Source: CAVQAH01 sp963784195
GTDB lineage: Bacteria; Acidobacteriota; Vicinamibacteria; Vicinamibacterales; 2-12-FULL-66-21
Direction of reading: 5' to 3'
DNA length: 64,000 nucleotides
Assembly (NCBI GenBank): GCA_963784195.1
Contig: CAWARA010000033.1
Span: 62,001-126,000 of the forward strand
In this document: piece after piece, positions 7,899-16,182 of the stretch
Layout of the letters: each line of letters begins with the position of its first letter
How positions within the stretch are numbered: the stretch's first letter is position 1
The notes under the pieces: generated by a model
Databases searched by the model: none
What the model was told of the DNA's origin: nothing
The model's input: only the letters and a program-made list of their open reading frames with translations
Translations under genes and position numbers: made by a program

Positions 7899-9104
7899 AT
7901 GGCCGCCTCGTCAGACGCGCTCGGCGGTCGGCGGCCGGATCGCGTCGTCCTGATCGTCCTCGACAGCGTCGGCATTGGCGAGCTGCCGGACGCCGCCTCC
8001 TACGGCGACGAGGGCAGCAACACCGTGGGTAATATCGCCCTCAGCGTCGGCCTGCGCGTACCGACGCTCCGCCGCCTCGGCCTCGGGCGGCTGGTCAACC
8101 TTCCAGAGTCGCCCCCGGACGAAGTCCCGCTCGGTGCTTTTGGCCGCATGGTCGAGTCGTCGCCGGGCAAAGACTCGGTGACCGGGCATTGGGAGCTGAT
8201 GGGGCTGGTTCTCGAGCGCCCTTTCCCGGTGTTCCCCAACGGCTTTCCGCCATCGCTGATCGCCGAATTCGAGCGAAAGATTGGACGCAGCACGCTCGGC
8301 AACGTCGTGGCCTCCGGCACCGCGGTGATCGATCAGCTGGGGCCCGAGCACATGCGAACGGGATCTCCAATCGTCTACACATCGGCTGACAGCGTCTTCC
8401 AGGTCGCCGCGCACGAGGATGTGATTCCGGTTGCCGTTTTGTACCGCATCTGCGACGTGGCGTTTGAGCTCGCCGCTCTCGGTCTTGGCGTCGGCCGTGT
8501 GATTGCGAGGCCGTTCGTCGGCGTCCCGGGCAGCTTCACACGGACGTCGAATCGCCGCGACTTTGCGCTGACGCCGTATGCGCCGACGCTCCTCGACCGT
8601 GTGAAATCAGCCGGCAAACCGGTTTGTGCGATTGGAAAAATCGAAGACCTCTTCGCGGGACGCGGGATCACGAGGGCAGTCCACACGACCAGCGATGAAC
8701 ACGGCATGGACGAAATCGAACGGGCGATGCGCGAGGTCGACTCAGGGCTGATTTTCGCCAACCTCGTCGATTTCGATACGAAGTACGGGCATCGCAACGA
8801 CGTGTCCGGCTACGCCGCCAACCTGGAGGCCATCGACGCGCGCCTGGACGTGCTGCTGCCGAAGCTCAGGCCCGGCGATCTACTGATCGTGACTGCCGAT
8901 CATGGCAACGATCCCACGACGCCGAGTACCGATCACTCGCGAGAGCACGTCCCGGTGTTCATCGTCGGCGGTCTGGTCAGGCCCGGCACGGACATCGGCC
9001 TGCGCAAGACGTTTGCGGATCTCGGCCAGACCCTGGCGGAGATCTTCGGCGTCGGAGCGCTGGATCACGGCACGAGCTTCCTGAGCGAGATTCAAAGGAA
9101 CTGA
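7899..9104 (+). CDS. deoB: Phosphopentomutase DeoB
   Basis: DeoB interconverts ribose or deoxyribose 1- and 5-phosphates in nucleoside salvage. The 401-residue alkaline-phosphatase-superfamily protein shows the metal and nucleophile region VLIVLDSVGIGELPDA, then GKDSVTGHWELMG, VDFDTKYGHRND and the metal-binding VTADHGNDPTTPSTDHSRE. The length matches the family. Its TGA overlaps the ATG of the next gene (TGATG), suggesting coupled expression with the dNTP hydrolase and a nucleotide-salvage theme. Confidence 0.95.
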   Translation: MAASSDALGGRRPDRVVLIVLDSVGIGELPDAASYGDEGSNTVGNIALSVGLRVPTLRRLGLGRLVNLPESPPDEVPLGAFGRMVESSPGKDSVTGHWELMGLVLERPFPVFPNGFPPSLIAEFERKIGRSTLGNVVASGTAVIDQLGPEHMRTGSPIVYTSADSVFQVAAHEDVIPVAVLYRICDVAFELAALGLGVGRVIARPFVGVPGSFTRTSNRRDFALTPYAPTLLDRVKSAGKPVCAIGKIEDLFAGRGITRAVHTTSDEHGMDEIERAMREVDSGLIFANLVDFDTKYGHRNDVSGYAANLEAIDARLDVLLPKLRPGDLLIVTADHGNDPTTPSTDHSREHVPVFIVGGLVRPGTDIGLRKTFADLGQTLAEIFGVGALDHGTSFLSEIQRN

Positions 9105-10150
9105 TGGGGATACGAGAAGAGTTGGAGCAGCGCGAGCGGGAGATTCTCGCTCCTCGGGCTGCGAAGAGCGCCGACAGCCGCGGCCGGCTTCGTCCGGAGC
9201 CGGAAGATCCTATTCGACCCGCATTTCAGCGCGATCGCGATCGGGTCATCCATTCAAAAGCGTTCCGGCGCCTCAAACACAAGACGCAGGTCTTCTTCGC
9301 GCCGGCCGGCGATCACTATCGCACGCGGCTCACGCACACCCTCGAGGTCTCGCAGATCGCCCGCAGCGTGTCGAAGGTGCTTCGCCTGAACGAAGAGCTC
9401 ACGGAAGCCATTGCGCTCGGTCACGACCTCGGGCACACGCCGTTCGGCCACGCCGGCGAACGCGTGCTCCAGCAGCTCGTCCCCGGCGGTTTCGAGCACT
9501 ACGAGCAAAGCCTGCGGATCGTCGACGTGCTCGAGCACGATGGGCAGGGACTGAATCTCACCTGGGAAGTGAGGGACGGCATCGCACGTCACTCGAAGGG
9601 GAAACACGGAGTCCCCGTCGGCGCCGATCCGGCTCACCGCGCGAGCACCATCGAGGGACAGGTCGCGCGCGTCGCCGACATCATCGCGTACGTGAACCAC
9701 GACATCGACGACGCCGTGCGTGCGGGCCTGCTGAGAGACGATGACCTGCCCAAGGAACGCGTGGAGGTGCTCGGACGCACCTCCTCCGAACGGATCGGCC
9801 GGATGGTCACCGACGTGGTGATGAACACGCTCGATGGCGGACTGTCAGAAGTGCGAATGAGCGACGAGATGCTCCGCGCGACGATCGGGTTGCGGAGTTT
9901 TCTCTTCGACGCGGTGTACGAGAACGACGTAGCGACCGCGGAGTTCAAGAAGGCCGCGGGCATTCTCGGCGGACTCTGGGAGAAAGTGCGGGAGGACCCC
10001 GAGCAGTTCCTCGATCACCGCGTGATGGCGGCCGAAGGCCTGGATGCCGCGGCGCGCGATTTCCTGGCCGGCATGACCGACCGGTATGCCGTGAACCTCT
10101 ACGAACAGCTCTTCATTCCGAAGCCGTGGGTCTCGTTGCGGGAGCTCTAA
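9104..10150 (+). CDS. dGTPase-like HD-domain dNTP triphosphohydrolase
   Basis: The 348-residue HD-domain protein hydrolyses dNTPs to nucleoside plus triphosphate. The N-terminal FQRDRDRVIHSKAFRRLKHKTQVF, the His of TRLTHTLEVSQIAR and the HD pair in IALGHDLGHTPFGHAGE are diagnostic of the deoxyguanosinetriphosphate triphosphohydrolase-like family. It is shorter than E. coli Dgt and belongs to the type-2 branch. Cotranscription with deoB is likely from the 1-nt overlap. The exact dNTP preference cannot be read from sequence. Confidence 0.9.
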   Translation: MGIREELEQREREILAPRAAKSADSRGRLRPEPEDPIRPAFQRDRDRVIHSKAFRRLKHKTQVFFAPAGDHYRTRLTHTLEVSQIARSVSKVLRLNEELTEAIALGHDLGHTPFGHAGERVLQQLVPGGFEHYEQSLRIVDVLEHDGQGLNLTWEVRDGIARHSKGKHGVPVGADPAHRASTIEGQVARVADIIAYVNHDIDDAVRAGLLRDDDLPKERVEVLGRTSSERIGRMVTDVVMNTLDGGLSEVRMSDEMLRATIGLRSFLFDAVYENDVATAEFKKAAGILGGLWEKVREDPEQFLDHRVMAAEGLDAAARDFLAGMTDRYAVNLYEQLFIPKPWVSLREL

Positions 10151-10368
10151 GACCGCACGACCCGGCTTGATTCGGCCGCTGCACGCGTTGTAGTCTGTCT
10201 TGCAGACCTGTTTGCGCGATGAATCTACCGTTCGCTCGATTGACGACAGGCAATGTGGCTCGCGAACTCCGCAATCGTCTGGGGGTTGCACACGTGCTGA
10301 CCGGCTTTCTCGATCACCATTTGGTGAACCGGTGCTTCGCGGCGGCCAGCAGGCGGAGGAGGGTGCGC

Positions 10369-10797
10369 GTGAGACCGCCGTATGACGACATCGCCGCGCT
10401 GAATCGCCTGATTCACGAACCGGCGCGCCTGGCCATCGTGACCGTCCTCGGGTCCTGCGAGAAAGCCGACTTCGTCTTCATGGTCAACATCACTGGGCTG
10501 ACGAAGGGCAACCTCTCCAGTCACGCCTCCAAACTTCAGCAGGCAGGGATCATCGAGATCGAAAAGGTGTTCGAGGGCAGCTATCCCGTCACCTACTTCA
10601 AGCTCACTGGCGAGGGGCGGGAGCGCCTCGAGGAATACTGGAACCGGTTCGACAATATTCGTCAAGATCGTCCGCGCCCAGAAGGCTTCGCCAGCTGTCT
10701 AGCCCTGACTGAGCCTTGTGACCCATCCGACTGTCCGGCGAGACACGAGCTACGAACCACGGACCACGGCAGCGTTCCGAAATCGAGGCTAAGCTAA
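10369..10797 (+). CDS. Winged-helix transcriptional regulator (MarR/HTH_27-like)
   Basis: The 142-residue protein begins with IAALNRLIHEPARLAIVTVL, followed by a winged helix: TGLTKGNLSSHASKLQQAGIIEIEKVFEG and a wing ending in TYFKLTGEGRERLEEYW. This is the pattern of small MarR/ArsR-like repressors that sense a ligand or partner. GTG at 10369 is preceded by the strong site GGAGGAGG; an open frame upstream to 10219 lacks support. The last ~20 residues (RHELRTTDHG...) are translated from an intergenic repeat at 10737-10770, so the original C-terminus was probably shorter. The target is unknown. Confidence 0.75.
   Translation: MRPPYDDIAALNRLIHEPARLAIVTVLGSCEKADFVFMVNITGLTKGNLSSHASKLQQAGIIEIEKVFEGSYPVTYFKLTGEGRERLEEYWNRFDNIRQDRPRPEGFASCLALTEPCDPSDCPARHELRTTDHGSVPKSRLS
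10737..10770. repeat. CGAGCTACGAACCACGGACCACGG-type repeat at the regulator 3' end
   Basis: This stretch is built of the words ACGAGCTACGAACC and ACGGACCACGG. It is the same vocabulary, in one orientation only, as the foldbacks at 39846-39890, 48772-48873 and 55125-55262. It lies inside the C-terminal codons of the winged-helix gene. Confidence 0.75.
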
Positions 10798-10799
10798 GG

Positions 10800-10805
10800 T
10801 ATAAT
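10800..10805 (+). promoter_or_regulatory. -10 element TATAAT upstream of yceD-rpmF
   Basis: A perfect TATAAT lies 40 nt before the yceD ATG in otherwise GC-rich DNA. No good -35 hexamer is seen at 16-18 nt. It would place the start of transcription near 10812. Confidence 0.45.
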
Positions 10806-10845
10806 GAGCGGTTGCCGCCCGCCAGCCGGGGTCGGCAAGGACCGT

Positions 10846-11379
10846 ATGCTTCTGGACCTGAACAAGCTGCAGGGCTCTCGCGAGCGGATCGAACGCACGA
10901 TCCCGCGGTCAGCCTTCGATCCCCAGGACGACCTGTATACCGTCGTGGCTCCGGTCGAGCTGTCGATGGATGTGCACAAGTCGGGGAAGGACAGCTACGA
11001 AGTGAAGGGTTTCGCGAACACACGTCTCGGGCTGTTCTGCAGCCGGTGCCTCGAGGCGTTCGAAGTGCCCGTCAACGCCACCTTCGAGTTGCGCTATGTG
11101 CCCCAGGCGCAGAATGTCGGTGAAGGGGAGCGTGAGGTCGCAGACGACGATCTGGCGACCGCGTTCTACCGTGACGGGGTGCTGGACCTTACCGAGCTCT
11201 TGCGCGAGCAGTTCCAGCTCGCGCTGCCGATGAAGCCCCTCCACGACGACGCCTGCCGCGGTCTGTGCGCGGTGTGCGGCGCAAATCTGAATCGAACGGC
11301 GTGCGACCATCAACCGAAGTGGGAAGATCCCAGGCTCGCACCGCTCAAGGGGCTGCTGAACCGACCGAAGGAGAATTGA
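10846..11379 (+). CDS. yceD: YceD/DUF177 family protein
   Basis: This 177-residue protein of the YceD (DUF177) family is linked to 23S rRNA accumulation and almost always encoded just before rpmF, as here (1-nt gap). The family features are a cysteine pair FCSRCLEAFEVPV in the middle and a C-terminal CRGLCAVCGANLN zinc-ribbon-like motif followed by DPRLAPLKGLL. ATG at 10846 was chosen over one at 10804 that would sit directly in the -10 box and give a non-homologous leader. Confidence 0.85.
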   Translation: MLLDLNKLQGSRERIERTIPRSAFDPQDDLYTVVAPVELSMDVHKSGKDSYEVKGFANTRLGLFCSRCLEAFEVPVNATFELRYVPQAQNVGEGEREVADDDLATAFYRDGVLDLTELLREQFQLALPMKPLHDDACRGLCAVCGANLNRTACDHQPKWEDPRLAPLKGLLNRPKEN

Positions 11380-11380
11380 G

Positions 11381-11563
11381 ATGCCCAATCCAAAACGCCG
11401 GCATTCCAAGACGCGAACGGCCAAGCGTCGCACGCACGACGCACTGAAGCCAGTCGCCGTCGGGACGTGCCCGCAGTGCCACGAATCGAAGGCGCCGCAC
11501 CAGGTCTGCCCGCACTGCGGGTACTACAAAGGCCGCCAGGTACGCGAAGTCGAGGAAGCCTAG
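11381..11563 (+). CDS. rpmF: 50S ribosomal protein L32
   Basis: This 60-residue L32 has the basic N-terminus MPNPKRRHSKTRTAKRRTHDAL and a four-cysteine zinc ribbon (CPQCH...CPHCGYYKGRQV). ATG at 11381 follows the yceD stop by 1 nt, with GAAGGAG upstream inside yceD. Confidence 0.97.
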   Translation: MPNPKRRHSKTRTAKRRTHDALKPVAVGTCPQCHESKAPHQVCPHCGYYKGRQVREVEEA

Positions 11564-11649
11564 CCGCCGATCCTCGCCGATCACCGCTGAATAACGGACC
11601 CGAATCTCTTATGGTACGGCGTTCTTTCCTCATTCCTGATGCAATCCGA

Positions 11650-11790
11650 AGACGCTTCGTCAATCCGCGACGATCGCGCGATCGATCCGCGAGGTCCGCG
11701 TGTGATCGTCGATCCGCGAGGATCCGCGTCCCGTGTGATCGATCGGATTGCGTCCTGTGATTCGATCCGATCGTCCCGTAGCGTTGTTGG
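11650..11790. repeat. GATCCGCG-word repeat region upstream of plsX
   Basis: The 260-nt gap between rpmF and plsX consists largely of repeated CGATCCGCGAGG, CGATCGATC and GTGTGATCG words with many local palindromes. No gene is supported. Similar words occur at 6500-6590, 45619-45665 and 47103-47135. Confidence 0.65.
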
Positions 11791-11823
11791 TCCGCGCACG
11801 CTGCGCGCGATCCGCGGTGTGTG

Positions 11824-12843
11824 ATGCGAATCGCCATCGACGCGATGGGCGGCGACGATGCCCCGGGCAGTATCGTGGACGGGGCGTTGGTGGCCGCGCG
11901 CCATCTCCAGTGCGGCCTGCTGCTCGTCGGCAGTCGCGTGGCGATCGAGCAGGAGCTCGCCCGGCATCCGGGAGCTGGCGCCCTCGACATCGAGATGATG
12001 GAGGCGCCTGAACGCATCGAGATGGCGGAACCGGCCGCTGCAGCGCTGCGGCGGAAGCCTGGTGCGTCGATTCGGCTCGCCGCCGAGGCTGTCCGCGACG
12101 GGCGTGCGGACGCGATGTTCAGTGCAGGGCACACGGGTGCGTCGGTGATCGCCGCGCACGCAGCCTTCGGCCGGATTCCGGGGGTCGAACGTCCTGCGCT
12201 GGCGACAATCATCCCCACACGTCGCGCGCCTGCGGTCATGCTCGACGCGGGCGCGACGGTGGAGTGCCGGCCGCAGCATCTCGTGCAGTTCGCGATCATG
12301 GGGGCAGCCTACGCGCGGGTGGCGCTCGGATGCGAGTCGCCGCGGGTCGGCCTGCTCTCGGTCGGCGAAGAGGAGAGCAAGGGCAACGACCTCACCCGCG
12401 AGGCCCACCAGCTGCTCAAGGACGCGCCGATCAATTTTGTCGGGAACGTCGAAGGACGCGACGTCTTTGCCGGCGAAACGGACGTGATCGTCTGCGACGG
12501 GTTCACCGGCAACGTGACGCTGAAGATCAGCGAAGGTCTCGTCGAGACGGTCGAACGCCTGCTCCACGAGGAGCTCTCGTCGACGTTCGGCACGCGCGTC
12601 GGCTACCTGCTGTCGCGCCAGGCATTTCGACGTTTTCGACGCCGCGTCGACTATTCCGAGTACGGCGGTGCGCCGCTCGTCGGACTCAACGGCCTCTGCG
12701 TCGTTGGACACGGCCGGTCGTCGGCCAAGGCAGTCGGCAGCGCCGTCGCGATGACCATTCGCTTCGTCAACGACGGATTGATTCAGAGGCTCACCGCGGA
12801 TCTCGCCAGTTCGTCAACGGTCTCCCGCACGCATTCCCATTGA
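11824..12843 (+). CDS. plsX: Phosphate acyltransferase PlsX
   Basis: PlsX makes acyl-phosphate from acyl-ACP, the first step of phospholipid synthesis by the PlsX/Y route. The 339-residue protein begins with MRIAIDAMGGDDAPG and contains SAGHTGASVIAAHAAFGRI, GLLSVGEEESKGND and CDGFTGNVTLKISEG, all typical. ATG at 11824 is preferred over the GTG at 11821. The neighbours rpmF and fabD match the conserved lipid-synthesis cluster. Confidence 0.95.
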   Translation: MRIAIDAMGGDDAPGSIVDGALVAARHLQCGLLLVGSRVAIEQELARHPGAGALDIEMMEAPERIEMAEPAAAALRRKPGASIRLAAEAVRDGRADAMFSAGHTGASVIAAHAAFGRIPGVERPALATIIPTRRAPAVMLDAGATVECRPQHLVQFAIMGAAYARVALGCESPRVGLLSVGEEESKGNDLTREAHQLLKDAPINFVGNVEGRDVFAGETDVIVCDGFTGNVTLKISEGLVETVERLLHEELSSTFGTRVGYLLSRQAFRRFRRRVDYSEYGGAPLVGLNGLCVVGHGRSSAKAVGSAVAMTIRFVNDGLIQRLTADLASSSTVSRTHSH

Positions 12844-12850
12844 TTCCTGC

Positions 12851-13796
12851 ATGATTGCCTTCGTATTCCCCGGACAAGGTGCGCAAAAAGTCGGCATGGG
12901 GCAGGCTCTGGCCGACCGCTTCCCGATCTGCCGCCAGACGTTCGACGAGGCCGACGCAGCGCTGGGCGAGCCGCTGAGCGCGTTGTGTTTCTCGGGCCCC
13001 GAGGATCGCCTGCTGCTGACCGAGAACACGCAGCCCGCGATCCTGGCGGTGAGCGTGGCGGCCTGCCGTCTCGTCGAGTCGCAGGGCGTTCGCGCGGCGT
13101 TTGCCGCCGGCCACAGTCTCGGCGAGTACTCGGCGCACGTTGCGGCCGGTACGTTATCCTTTGAGGATGCCCTCACGACGGTGAGGCGGCGTGGGCGTTA
13201 CATGCAGGAAGCGGTGCCGGTGGGCGCCGGGGCCATGTCGGCGATTCTCGGGCTCGATGCGGAGGAGTGTTGCGACGGCATGTCGGGAAGCGGCACAGTC
13301 GTTGCCCGGCCAGGTGGTGTCGCCGGCGAACCTCAATGCGCCCGGGCAGGTCGTGATCGCGGGAAGCGCCGAAGCCGTTGCCCGTGCCGGTGATCGGGCC
13401 AAGGCGCTGGGCGCAAAGCGCGTGATCCCGCTCGCGGTGAGCGCGCCGTTCCATTGCGCGCTGATGAAGCCGGCGGAGGATCGCCTCGCCCCCGACCTTC
13501 GAGCACTGGCGTCGTCCGCACCGCGGATCCCGGTCGTGGCGAACGTCGATGCGGAGCCGAAGCGCGACGCGACGGCGGCCATCGACGCGCTGATTCGTCA
13601 GGTCTCGGCGCCCGTGCGATGGGAAGACGTCGTGCGACGGCTGATCGCCGAGGGCGCACGGACCTTCGTCGAGCTCGGTCCCGGGACCGTGCTGGCAGGG
13701 TTGATCAGGAAGATCGACCGCAGCGTGGCGGTCGTGAGCGTGGAGTCTCCGGAAGGGCTGGATGGCCTGGCGGCGCTGGTTCGCACGGATGCGTGA
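12851..13796 (+). CDS. fabD: Malonyl-CoA:ACP transacylase FabD, frame broken by one extra base
   Basis: FabD loads malonyl groups onto ACP. The first part (frame from 12851) starts IAFVFPGQGAQKVGMGQAL and has the nucleophile motif GHSLGEYSA. The second part, in the next frame to 13796, holds SPANLNAPGQVVIAG, SAPFHCALM with the catalytic His, and FVELGPGTVLAGL. The two halves join exactly if one base near 13268 is removed (GAG-T-GTTGCG), giving about 314 residues, the normal length. Both catalytic residues are intact and the gene is essential, so sequence error is more likely than loss. Confidence 0.92.
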
Positions 13797-13814
13797 TCAT
13801 CGGAATCGGATCGA

Positions 13815-14555
13815 ATGCTGAACCTCGACGGCCGCATCGCCTTCGTCACCGGCGCGTCACGCGGAATCGGCCGTGCGATCGCGCAGCGGCTCTCGTCGCA
13901 GGGTGCGCACGTGGTCGCCGCTGCGCGAGCCGAGAACGCTCGCAGCGTGGTCGACGAGATTGCGGCGGCCGGAGGACGAGCCGAGGCGCTGTCGCTCGAC
14001 GTCATCGAGCCGGGCGCCGCGGAAACAGCCGTGGCCGCGACGCTCGAGAAGCACGGGCGCATCGACGTGCTCGTCAACAACGCCGGCATCACGCGCGACC
14101 AGTTGATGCTGCGCATGAAGCGCGACGACTGGGAAGCCGTGATCGCGACCAACCTGACGGCCGCCTTCACGCTGACCCAGGCCGTGCTCAAGCCGATGAT
14201 CCGGCAGCGCGCGGGGCGGATCATCTGCATCAGCTCGGTGGTCGGCCAGAGCGGCAACGCGGGGCAGGCGAACTACGCCGCGTCGAAGGCGGGGATCATC
14301 GGGTTCGCGAAGTCGGTGGCGCTGGAAGTGGCGTCACGGGGCATCACCGTCAACGTGGTGGCCCCGGGTATGATCGAAACGGACATGACGCGCGTGATCG
14401 CCGAGCGCGCGCGGGAAGAGTGGGAATCGCGGATACCCCTGAAACGCCTCGGAACGCCCGACGACATCGCGTCGGCGGTCTGTTTCCTTGCATCCGACGA
14501 GGCGTCGTATATTACGGGGCAGGTTCTCGCGGTGAACGGCGGAATGTATACATAA
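13815..14555 (+). CDS. fabG: 3-oxoacyl-ACP reductase FabG
   Basis: FabG reduces 3-ketoacyl-ACP with NADPH. This 246-residue short-chain dehydrogenase has the cofactor motif TGASRGIGRAIA, NNAGITRD, the catalytic Ser of ISSVVGQSGN, the YAASKAG catalytic Tyr/Lys, and VAPGMIETDMT. It sits between fabD and acpP. Confidence 0.96.
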   Translation: MLNLDGRIAFVTGASRGIGRAIAQRLSSQGAHVVAAARAENARSVVDEIAAAGGRAEALSLDVIEPGAAETAVAATLEKHGRIDVLVNNAGITRDQLMLRMKRDDWEAVIATNLTAAFTLTQAVLKPMIRQRAGRIICISSVVGQSGNAGQANYAASKAGIIGFAKSVALEVASRGITVNVVAPGMIETDMTRVIAERAREEWESRIPLKRLGTPDDIASAVCFLASDEASYITGQVLAVNGGMYT

Positions 14556-14634
14556 GTATCGGGCCTCGCGGGCTCGCGGACTCGACAAGGTTGTGGTGTG
14601 TCGCGGGGGCAGGCTCCCGCGGATGGAGGGCTGA

Positions 14635-14874
14635 ATGGCCGTCGCTGACAAAGTGAAGAGCATCATCGTAGAGCAGCTGGGTGTGGATGAAGAGGAAGTC
14701 ACCCCGGATGCCTCATTCGTGGACGACCTTGGTGCCGATTCGCTCGATACCGTCGAACTCGTCATGGCGTTCGAGGAGGAGTTCGGCATCGAGATTCCCG
14801 ACGAGGATGCCGAGAAGATCACCCGCGTCAAGGAAGCCATCGAGTACATCGAGTCCCACAGCAAAAAGAAGTAG
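14635..14874 (+). CDS. acpP: Acyl carrier protein
   Basis: This 79-residue acidic ACP has the phosphopantetheine attachment Ser36 in LGADSLDTVELVMAFEEEF. GGAGGG precedes the ATG. The 79-nt gap before it holds a small hairpin (CGCGGG...CCCGCG near 14603). It is the central carrier for the surrounding Fab enzymes. Confidence 0.97.
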   Translation: MAVADKVKSIIVEQLGVDEEEVTPDASFVDDLGADSLDTVELVMAFEEEFGIEIPDEDAEKITRVKEAIEYIESHSKKK

Positions 14875-14875
14875 C

Positions 14876-14919
14876 GTCCGGCTTTAGCCGGACTGTGTTT
14901 GCGGCCGGCTTCTCGCCGG
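14876..14919. repeat. Paired hairpins between acpP and fabF
   Basis: 14876-14893 is the same GTCCGGCT-TT-AGCCGGAC palindrome as at 5438 and 55209. It is followed by a second hairpin with arms CCGGC (14905-14909) and GCCGG (14915-14919). Their position directly after acpP could attenuate transcription into fabF. Confidence 0.7.
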
Positions 14920-14934
14920 ACCACAGGAGGCGGA

Positions 14935-16179
14935 TTGAGCAGGCGAGTCGTCGTGACGGGCGTCGGCCTCGTGTCGCCGCTCGGCATAGGTACCGAGGCG
15001 AACTGGGAGGCGCTCTGCGCCGGGAAGAGTGGCATCGGACCGATCACGCACTTCGATGCGGCGCAGTTCTCCGCGCGCATCGCCGGCGAGGTCAAGGGGT
15101 TCGATCCGCTGGCGTTCATCGACAAGAAAGACGTCAAGAAGATGGACGTCTTCATCCAGTTCGCGATCGCCGCGGCGCAGTTCGCGATGGACGATGCCGG
15201 TTTGTCGGTGACTGAAGACATGGCCACCCGTGTGGGTGTGTTCATCGCCTCGGGCATCGGCGGGTTCAGCACCATCGAGCGCGAGCACAAGGCGCTCATC
15301 GAAGGCGGTCCGCGGCGCATCTCCCCGTTCTTCATTCCCGCGGCCATCATCAACCTGGCCGCCGGCCAGGTGTCGATCCGGTTCGGCGCGAAGGGGCCGA
15401 ACTCGGCGACCTGCACCGCCTGCTCGGCGTCGGCGCATGCCATCGGCGACGCGCTCGAGATCATCCGCCGCAACGATGCCGACGTGATGATTGCCGGCGG
15501 ATCGGAAGCGGCCATCACGCCGATGGGCGTCGGCGGCTTCGCTGCAATGCGTGCGCTGTCTACCCGCAACGACGAGCCGTCGCGTGCCAGCCGCCCGTTC
15601 GACTTGAACCGCGACGGCTTCATCATGGGCGAGGGCGCCGGCGTCATCATCCTCGAAGAGCTGGGGTTCGCGATGCAGCGAGGCGCGCCGATCTACGCCG
15701 AGCTCGTCGGATACGGGATGTCGGCTGATGCGTTTCACATCACCGCGCCTTCCGAGGATGGCGACGGCGGCATGCGTGTGATGCGCGAGGCGATCGGCGA
15801 CGCCGAGGTATCGCCTGGGCAGGTCGACTACATCAACGCGCACGGCACCTCGACGCCGTTCAACGACAGGCTGGAAACCCTCGCGATCAAGCGCCTGTTC
15901 GGCGAGCACGCGCGCAAGCTGGCCATATCCTCGACCAAGTCGATGACCGGCCATCTGCTTGGCGCCGCCGGCGGCCTCGAGGCCGGCATCACCGCCCTGG
16001 CGGTGAAGCATCAGATGATTCCGCCGACGATCAACTACGAAACGCCGGACCCGGAGTGCGATCTCGATTACGTGCCGAACGCGAAGCGGGCGGCGAAAAT
16101 CGACTACGCGCTCTCGAACTCCTTCGGCTTCGGCGGCACGAACGGAGCGCTGCTGTTCAAACGCTTCGTATCGGAATAA
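14935..16179 (+). CDS. fabF: 3-oxoacyl-ACP synthase II FabF
   Basis: FabF elongates acyl-ACP by condensation with malonyl-ACP. The 414-residue thiolase-fold enzyme has the nucleophile Cys163 in SATCTACSASAHAIG, and the two histidines in NAHGTSTPFND and KSMTGHLLGAAGG. The TTG at 14935 is chosen because AGGAGG lies just upstream and LSRRVVVTGVGLVSPLG matches the family start. Starting at 14899 would translate the hairpin. No fabH gene is found in this cluster. Confidence 0.95.
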   Translation: MSRRVVVTGVGLVSPLGIGTEANWEALCAGKSGIGPITHFDAAQFSARIAGEVKGFDPLAFIDKKDVKKMDVFIQFAIAAAQFAMDDAGLSVTEDMATRVGVFIASGIGGFSTIEREHKALIEGGPRRISPFFIPAAIINLAAGQVSIRFGAKGPNSATCTACSASAHAIGDALEIIRRNDADVMIAGGSEAAITPMGVGGFAAMRALSTRNDEPSRASRPFDLNRDGFIMGEGAGVIILEELGFAMQRGAPIYAELVGYGMSADAFHITAPSEDGDGGMRVMREAIGDAEVSPGQVDYINAHGTSTPFNDRLETLAIKRLFGEHARKLAISSTKSMTGHLLGAAGGLEAGITALAVKHQMIPPTINYETPDPECDLDYVPNAKRAAKIDYALSNSFGFGGTNGALLFKRFVSE

Positions 16180-16182
16180 CCC

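Noticed and set aside
13454..14656. A 400-codon plus-strand open frame across fabD and fabG
   Set aside because: It is very Arg-rich with no family motif and runs across two well-supported genes in another frame; a high-GC shadow.
14334..15650. A 438-codon minus-strand open frame opposite acpP and fabF
   Set aside because: Composition is typical of antisense GC-rich shadows and it lies opposite conserved genes.
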